From Acidimicrobiia bacterium (lineage in GTDB: Bacteria > Actinomycetota > Acidimicrobiia > Acidimicrobiales > Ilumatobacteraceae): 10,409 bases of DNA. The stretch is from positions 1 through 10,409 of the forward strand of contig RHCK01000027.1 in assembly GCA_010030605.1 (NCBI GenBank), read 5' to 3'. Shown here one piece after another: positions 6,188 through 10,409 of this stretch. Numbering within the stretch: the first letter of the stretch is position 1; each line of letters opens with the position of its first letter. Position numbers and translations under genes: made by a program. The notes below the pieces were generated by a model. That model had not been told where the DNA came from. It did no database searches and saw only the letters and a list, made by a program, of their open reading frames with translations.

Positions 6188-7627
6188 ATGAAATTTCTGA
6201 ACGAGACACCGCCTCCGTACGACCTCACGTACAGCGATGTGTTCATGGTTCCCAGTTTGTCCGCCGTCGGGTCGCGCCTCGACGTCGATTTGTCGACATC
6301 CGATGGGGTCGGAACCACGATTCCCATCGTCGTGTCCAACATGACCGCCGTCGCCGGTCGTCGCATGGCCGAGACGGTGTCGCGTCGCGGAGGTCTCGTC
6401 GTTCTTCCCCAGGACATACCGCTCGATGTCATCGGCAATGTGGTTCGTTTCGTCAAAACGTGCCATCCGATCTACGAGACGCCGATCACCTTGGCTCCCA
6501 CCGACACCGTTGGCGAGGCACTCAGCCTCATTCACAAACGAGCACACGGAGTGGTGATCGTGGTCGATTCCGATCGCCGACCTTTGGGTATTTTCACCGA
6601 GGCCGACGCCGCCGGATACGACCGCTTCACGCAACTGCACAACGTGATGTCCACCGACTTGTTGTCGGTCTCCGACGGAGCATCCATGGAGTCGGTCTTC
6701 CAGCAGTTGTCCGGACAACGCCTCACGGCGGCACCCGTGATCGATCGCGATGGGCGTTTGCTCGGATGCATCACTCGCAAGGGAGCATTGCGTTCGACCT
6801 TGTACAAGCCGGCGGTGAACGCTCGGGGAGAATTCCTGACGTCGGTTGCCATCGGTGTGAACGGCGACCCGGGAACGAAAGCCCGCCGCCTGAGCGAAAT
6901 CGGGGTCGACGTTCTCGTTGTCGACACCGCGCACGGTCATCAAACCCGCATGATCGAAGCGGTCGCGGCGGTCAGGGCCGCCGCTCCCAACGCCACCGTG
7001 GTTGCCGGCAACGTCGTCACCGCGTCGGGCACCCGCGATCTGATCTCGGCCGGAGCCGACATCATCAAGGTCGGAGTCGGTCCCGGAGCCATGTGCACCA
7101 CGCGCATGATGACCGGCGTCGGCCGACCCCAGTTTTCGGCCGTCCTGGAATGCGCCGATGAGGCGCGTCGCGCCGGGAAGTCCGTGTGGGCCGACGGTGG
7201 CGTGCGTTACCCGCGAGACGTCGCTTTGGCCCTGGCGGCCGGCGCCGGAAGCGTGATGTTCGGATCGTGGCTGGCGGGAACCTACGAATCGGCGGCCGAC
7301 ACGCTTCGCGATCCCGACGGTCGTCTGTACAAGGAAAACTTCGGAATGGCCTCGAATCGTGCGGTGCGTAATCGCACCCGAACCGAAGGCATGTTCGACC
7401 GGGCGCGCAAGGAGCTGTTCGAAGAAGGAATCTCGACGTCTCGCATGTATCTCGATCCGGAACGCCCTGGTGTCGAGGACATCATCGATCAGATCGTGGC
7501 CGGCGTGCGCAGTTCGTTCACGTATGCCGGGGCGGCCACCATGGACGAGTTCCGCAATCGAGCGGTGGTGGGCGTGCAAGGCTCGTCGGGCTACGACGAA
7601 GGGCGCCCGTTGGGTACGAGCTGGTGA
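6188..7627 (+). CDS. guaB1: GuaB1-family IMP dehydrogenase-related protein, probable CBS-containing GMP reductase
   Basis: This is a 479-aa TIM-barrel enzyme of purine nucleotide metabolism. GuaB1 of mycobacteria has been reported to be a GMP reductase (GMP to IMP, NADPH) despite its IMPDH-like name, so this role is inferred by family. The barrel start has YSDVFMVPS and VVSNMTAV. Two CBS motifs, a likely nucleotide-sensing Bateman module, are inserted at about 95-205. NAD(P)-site VVDTAHGHQ is at 244-252, the catalytic loop GPGAMCTTRMMTGVG is at 298-312 with Cys303, phosphate-binding ADGGVRYPRD is at 335-344, then FGSWLAGT and a flap with YKENFGMAS. A canonical IMPDH would read GSICTTR in the loop, and the downstream flap differs too. 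ATG at 6188 (MKFLNE) fits the family; its ribosome site is weak. It leads a tight unit, with cmk starting one base after its stop. An allosteric ATP/GTP effect through CBS is likely but not shown. Confidence 0.9.
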   Translation: MKFLNETPPPYDLTYSDVFMVPSLSAVGSRLDVDLSTSDGVGTTIPIVVSNMTAVAGRRMAETVSRRGGLVVLPQDIPLDVIGNVVRFVKTCHPIYETPITLAPTDTVGEALSLIHKRAHGVVIVVDSDRRPLGIFTEADAAGYDRFTQLHNVMSTDLLSVSDGASMESVFQQLSGQRLTAAPVIDRDGRLLGCITRKGALRSTLYKPAVNARGEFLTSVAIGVNGDPGTKARRLSEIGVDVLVVDTAHGHQTRMIEAVAAVRAAAPNATVVAGNVVTASGTRDLISAGADIIKVGVGPGAMCTTRMMTGVGRPQFSAVLECADEARRAGKSVWADGGVRYPRDVALALAAGAGSVMFGSWLAGTYESAADTLRDPDGRLYKENFGMASNRAVRNRTRTEGMFDRARKELFEEGISTSRMYLDPERPGVEDIIDQIVAGVRSSFTYAGAATMDEFRNRAVVGVQGSSGYDEGRPLGTSW

Positions 7628-7628
7628 G

Positions 7629-8291
7629 ATGACTTCTCCCAACACCATCGTGGCCATCGACGGACCCGCCGGTGCGGGAAAGTCGACCGTGGCCAAAGCA
7701 TTGGCCGTCGCACTCGAGTTGGAATACCTCGACACCGGGGCGATGTACCGGGCAGTGACGTTGGCGGCCATGGAGTCGGGCCTCGCGCTCGATGGTGCCG
7801 ACATCGTCGGTCTCGCGGAATCGTGCGACCTTTCCGTCGAGAACGGTCGCACGATGTTGGGTGGACGAGACGTTTCGTCGGAGATACGCGGTGTCGCCGT
7901 CACCGCCGCCGTCAGCACCGTTGCGGCCAATTCGGGAGTACGCGAGGTGATGAGGAGACGCCAACGAGCATGGGGAGACTCACGGGGCGGGGGAGTGATC
8001 GAGGGTCGGGATATCGGGACCGTGGTCTTCCCGGACGCTCTCTTGAAGATCTATCTCACCGCGTCGGCACGAGTTCGAGCGGAGCGACGCGTGGCCGAAG
8101 TTGGTGGCGACGTCGACGAGATGGAACGTGCGATCAGCGAACGCGACCACAAGGACAGCACGAGAGCCGACAGTCCGTTGTCGACATCCACGGACTCGGT
8201 CGTGGTCGACACCAGCGGTCGCACGATCGACGATGTGGTCCGGCAGATCAAGAACATCGTCGATTCGCGAAGATCGTCGGTGCGAAAATGA
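7629..8291 (+). CDS. cmk: Cytidylate kinase
   Basis: The enzyme phosphorylates CMP and dCMP with ATP in the cytoplasm, feeding CDP/dCDP to nucleic acid and CDP-lipid synthesis. It is 220 aa, normal for bacterial Cmk. The P-loop GPAGAGKST is at 12-20, followed by the CMP-binding LDTGAMYRAVT at 34-44, the core-domain motif VIEGRDIGTVVFPDA, the lid arginines in ASARVRAERR, and the ERDHKDSTRADSP segment that contacts phosphate and nucleotide. ATG at 7629 follows the guaB1 stop by a single base, so translation is probably coupled. The end overlaps a short ATGA, but plsC has its own ribosome site further on. The neighbourhood (guaB1, cmk, plsC) fits nucleotide and phospholipid precursor supply. No odd residues noticed. 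Confidence 0.95.
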   Translation: MTSPNTIVAIDGPAGAGKSTVAKALAVALELEYLDTGAMYRAVTLAAMESGLALDGADIVGLAESCDLSVENGRTMLGGRDVSSEIRGVAVTAAVSTVAANSGVREVMRRRQRAWGDSRGGGVIEGRDIGTVVFPDALLKIYLTASARVRAERRVAEVGGDVDEMERAISERDHKDSTRADSPLSTSTDSVVVDTSGRTIDDVVRQIKNIVDSRRSSVRK

Positions 8292-8301
8292 GTATCACGA
8301 T

Positions 8302-8305
8302 GGAG
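8302..8305 (+). promoter_or_regulatory. Shine-Dalgarno site deciding the plsC start
   Basis: GGAG sits seven bases before ATG at 8313, in the 21-base gap after cmk. It supports that start over the earlier ATG at 8288, which has no ribosome site and yields only a ten-residue peptide ending inside the plsC start. Confidence 0.7.
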
Positions 8306-8312
8306 AAGAACG

Positions 8313-8990
8313 ATGAGTGACGTCGAGTCGTATCTCGCCGGAGACGGACGCGGGAGTCGCCTGTTCTACTCGTTCGTCCGCAATCTGGTCACGTTCATCC
8401 TGCGCACTTATTGCCGCATGCGTATCGAGGGGCGAGAGAACATTCCGACCGCCGGACCGTACGTTCTGGCTCCCGTTCATCGCAGTTACATCGACACCCC
8501 GATCGCGTCCGCCTGCACACGGCGTCGCCTGCGTTTCATGGGCAAGGACTCCCTGTGGAAGAACCGCACCATCGGTTGGATCCTGTCGGCGCTTGGTGCC
8601 TTTCCGGTGACGCGCGGTTCGGCCGATCGACAAGCCGTCACCCGTGGCATTCAGGTTCTGCAATCAGGTGAGCCGTTGGTGCTCTTCCCCGAAGGCGAAC
8701 GCAAGGCCGGGCCCATCGTGGAACCGCTCATGGATGGTGCGGCCTACATCGCCTGCAAGGCCGGCGTCCCGATCGTTCCGGTCGGTATCGGTGGCAGTGA
8801 AAAGGTCATGGGCAAGGGAGCCAAGTTCATCCATCCGCACAAGGTCGTGGTGATCATTGGCGAACCGATCCCGGCGCCACCTTCGGTCGACGGGCGTATG
8901 CCGAGAGCAGCCGTGAAGGAGATTTCGCTGCAACTGCACGAGCGTCTTCAGGGCCTGCTCGACGAGGCGATCCGCAAGGCGGGCTCCTGA
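8313..8990 (+). CDS. plsC: 1-acyl-sn-glycerol-3-phosphate acyltransferase (PlsC/LPLAT family)
   Basis: This is a predicted inner-membrane-associated enzyme that transfers an acyl chain to lysophosphatidic acid, giving phosphatidic acid; LPLAT relatives can use other lysolipids. It is 225 aa. The acyltransferase motifs are in order: I, HRSYID with His56 and Asp61 (the HX4D catalytic pair); II, VTRGSADRQAV at about 99-109; III, LFPEGER at 124-130; IV, GVPIVPVGIGG at 151-161. An amphipathic or membrane-associating segment FYSFVRNLVTFILRTY (18-33) precedes the domain. It follows cmk by 21 bases and has a good ribosome site. A cmk-plsC pairing is also known in Firmicutes, which supports the assignment. 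Its stop codon directly abuts the stop of the convergent aminopeptidase gene, with no terminator between. Confidence 0.9.
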   Translation: MSDVESYLAGDGRGSRLFYSFVRNLVTFILRTYCRMRIEGRENIPTAGPYVLAPVHRSYIDTPIASACTRRRLRFMGKDSLWKNRTIGWILSALGAFPVTRGSADRQAVTRGIQVLQSGEPLVLFPEGERKAGPIVEPLMDGAAYIACKAGVPIVPVGIGGSEKVMGKGAKFIHPHKVVVIIGEPIPAPPSVDGRMPRAAVKEISLQLHERLQGLLDEAIRKAGS

Positions 8991-8996
8991 TCAGGA
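8985..8996. other. Twelve-base palindrome spanning two abutting stop codons
   Basis: TCCTGATCAGGA is a perfect palindrome. Its central six bases are the plsC stop (8988-8990) and, read on the other strand, the aminopeptidase stop (8991-8993). Both proteins end in Ser encoded by TCC, which creates the symmetry. With no loop and no T tract it is not a terminator. Confidence 0.8.
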
Positions 8997-10244
8997 ACGG
9001 TTGAAGGCCTCGAGCGATCGTGCGAGTAGTTCGGGGTCGCGCGCGCCACACATTTCACGGGCCGAATGCATCGAGAGTTGGGCGACGCCAACATCGACGG
9101 TGGGAATGCCGAGCCGTGTCGAGGTGATCGGTCCGATCGTCGAACCACACGGAACGTTGTTGCGACTCACGAAGTCCTGAGTCGGCACTCCGGCGCCCTC
9201 GCACGCTCGCTTGAATGCGGCCGCGGTTTGGGCCGTGGTCGCATACCGCTGATTGGCGTTCGACTTCACGACCGGGCCACCATTGGCAATCGGTCGGTGT
9301 CCGGGTTCGTGGCGATCCGGGTAGTTCGGATGCACGCTGTGCGCGTTGTCGGCCGAAACGCACATCGAGGAGACACATCGGTCACGAAATTCGGTCTCGG
9401 CGAACTGACTCGCATTGTTCCCCACGAGTCGTCGGAGCAACCACTCGAGATGCGGGCCAGCGGCCCCGTGCGTCGATTCACTGCCGACTTCCTCGTGATC
9501 GAACAAGGCGATCACGGAGCAACTGTGAGTCGCGCCGGACGCGGCCGTCCGAACCAGGGCCTCGGTGGCCGCCCAACACGAGATCTGGTTGTCGAGACGC
9601 CCGGAGGCGAGCAATGTTCCGTCGGCGAATATTCGAGCCGGCGTTACGTCGTACATGACGAGGTCGTGCGACAACACATCGGATGCCCGAACTCCTTGAT
9701 GGCCGGAAATCATCTCCAGAATTTCGCCATCATTCGCCACGCCCAATCCCCACACCGGCGTCAGGTGAGCCTGGCGATCGAGGACCAAGCCACGTTCGTT
9801 CACGTCCCGGTCGAGGTGCACCGCGAGTTGAGGAATTCGGGCAACGGGTTCGACCGTGTCGACGAGAATCGTCTCTCCGGAACGCAGGACCAATCGCCCA
9901 GCCACCGCCAAATCACGGTCGAGCCACGAATTGTTCAGAATGCCCCCGTACACCTCGACGGCCATCTGCTTCCATCCCGACGACGCGGCATCGGGGCGAG
10001 GCTTCAGGCGCAACGTTGGGCTGTCGGTGTGTGCGCCGACGATGCGGAACGGTCCGGCGTTTCCGTGCCATGCGAGGAGCAGTCCACCGTCACGTACGAA
10101 TCCCGTGGATGGAATGTCCTTCGCCAAACGATCGAAGGGCACCTCGACGAATCCGGCATCCGCCAATTTCCGCGCCGCATGCGCCGTGGAGTGCGCGGGG
10201 GAGACCGAACGATCGAGGTGTTGGAGAAGGTCGTCGACGGGCAT
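8991..10244 (-). CDS. apeB: M18-family metalloaminopeptidase (aspartyl aminopeptidase type)
   Basis: This is a predicted cytoplasmic, cocatalytic zinc exopeptidase of 417 aa that releases N-terminal residues from peptides; M18 enzymes often prefer acidic or neutral residues and form a large dodecamer. Metal and catalytic motifs are complete: His72 in GAHTDSP, Asp218 in SGRLDNQ, Glu251-Glu252 in DHEEVGS, Asp299 in SADNAHSVHPNYPD, and His393 in SMHSAREMCG. VYGGILNNSWLDRDL (98-112), the M18 lid region, is present. The length is usual for the ApeB/PepC branch. ATG at 10244 is the first start giving the expected N terminus (MPVDDLLQHLDRS); there is no clear Shine-Dalgarno site. It begins 18 bases after the stop of the gene entering from the right, so the two may be an operon. 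The gene symbol is a best guess between ApeA/ApeB/PepC names. Confidence 0.92.
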   Translation of the reverse strand: MPVDDLLQHLDRSVSPAHSTAHAARKLADAGFVEVPFDRLAKDIPSTGFVRDGGLLLAWHGNAGPFRIVGAHTDSPTLRLKPRPDAASSGWKQMAVEVYGGILNNSWLDRDLAVAGRLVLRSGETILVDTVEPVARIPQLAVHLDRDVNERGLVLDRQAHLTPVWGLGVANDGEILEMISGHQGVRASDVLSHDLVMYDVTPARIFADGTLLASGRLDNQISCWAATEALVRTAASGATHSCSVIALFDHEEVGSESTHGAAGPHLEWLLRRLVGNNASQFAETEFRDRCVSSMCVSADNAHSVHPNYPDRHEPGHRPIANGGPVVKSNANQRYATTAQTAAAFKRACEGAGVPTQDFVSRNNVPCGSTIGPITSTRLGIPTVDVGVAQLSMHSAREMCGARDPELLARSLEAFNRS

Positions 10245-10262
10245 GCTCGTTGTCTACCGGTT

Positions 10263-10409
10263 TCAGCGCTGGAACAGACCGATCGGAAGTCCGCTTCCGC
10301 GCAAGTGGGATGTCTCGTTCAGGGTCACGATGCTTCGCTCTCCGCTACGAGCGGCCGCGAAGCGGTGGATACTGGTGTAGTTCGGATAGAAGAACGACCT
10401 CTGATGACC
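10263..10409 (-). CDS. 3' end of an unidentified protein-coding gene (cut by the window edge)
   Basis: On the minus strand a frame stays open from the window edge to a TGA at 10263-10265, giving 48 residues. It includes SFFYPNYTSIHRFAAA and ends HLRGSGLPIGLFQR. The composition is protein-like, with a mixed aromatic and basic character, and no other gene occupies the region. It lies 18 bases upstream of the aminopeptidase and in the same direction, as expected for an operon partner. I do not recognise the family, and too little is visible to assign a role. Confidence 0.55.
   Translation of the reverse strand, partial: GHQRSFFYPNYTSIHRFAAARSGERSIVTLNETSHLRGSGLPIGLFQR

Noticed and set aside
6122..7930. 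Very long open frame on the minus strand opposite guaB1 and the start of cmk, continuous with the hydrolase frame
   Set aside because: It is antisense to well-recognised enzymes, its translation has no family-like motifs, and such frames are common in high-GC coding DNA. Only the part from 6112 down encodes the hydrolase.
10245..10380. Plus-strand frame at the right edge, running out of the aminopeptidase antisense
   Set aside because: Its start lies antisense inside the M18 gene and its translation is basic and unlike a known protein. The minus-strand frame ending at 10263 fits better as the tail of a co-directional gene.
1..10409. Search for tRNA genes, CRISPR arrays, insertion sequences, attachment sites and defence genes
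   Set aside because: No cloverleaf, spaced repeat, transposase or integrase motif was found by eye; the gene set is mostly housekeeping.

Overview
The window is about 10.4 kb of high-GC chromosomal DNA. It is densely packed, with short intergenic gaps and many overlapping start and stop codons. The gene content points to an actinobacterium, most likely of class Acidimicrobiia. The reasons are a GuaB1-type IMPDH/GMP reductase paralogue (an actinobacterial family), a lipoprotein solute-binding protein with a TEAP-repeat linker, a full-length Sua5, GTG starts and weak Shine-Dalgarno signals. The class assignment is an inference from style and gene content, not from a marker gene. No tRNA, rRNA, CRISPR array, insertion sequence or phage gene was seen.

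Layout: (1) 1-798 holds the 3' part of livF (branched-chain amino-acid type ABC ATPase) on + and a strong hairpin terminator shared with the convergent gene. (2) 799-2280 on - is a LivJ/LivK-like lipoprotein whose two halves appear in swapped order, i.e. a circularly permuted binding protein; this is the most unusual item here. (3) 2407-4471 on + is a tightly overlapping three-gene unit: crotonase-family enzyme, nitroreductase, J-domain protein. (4) 4494-6112 on - is an alpha/beta hydrolase overlapping sua5 (tRNA t6A synthesis). (5) 6188-8990 on + is guaB1-cmk-plsC: purine salvage, CMP/dCMP phosphorylation and phospholipid acylation. (6) 8991-10409 on - is an M18 aminopeptidase preceded by the 3' end of an unidentified gene.

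Most genes are housekeeping. livF and the binding protein probably belong to one amino-acid uptake system, although they sit tail to tail and so are transcribed separately. The crotonase and nitroreductase could share a CoA-thioester or redox pathway, but the sequence does not identify a substrate. guaB1-cmk-plsC groups nucleotide and lipid-precursor enzymes; a cmk-plsC pair is also known in some Firmicutes.

The strongest candidate for something undescribed is the permuted binding protein. Its new N terminus starts, and its new C terminus ends, at the same point of the normal fold, with no visible loss or duplication, and the old termini are joined by an in-frame linker of about 32 residues. 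I could not run a homology search or structure prediction, so whether it is a lineage-wide design, a one-off rearrangement or an assembly fault remains open.
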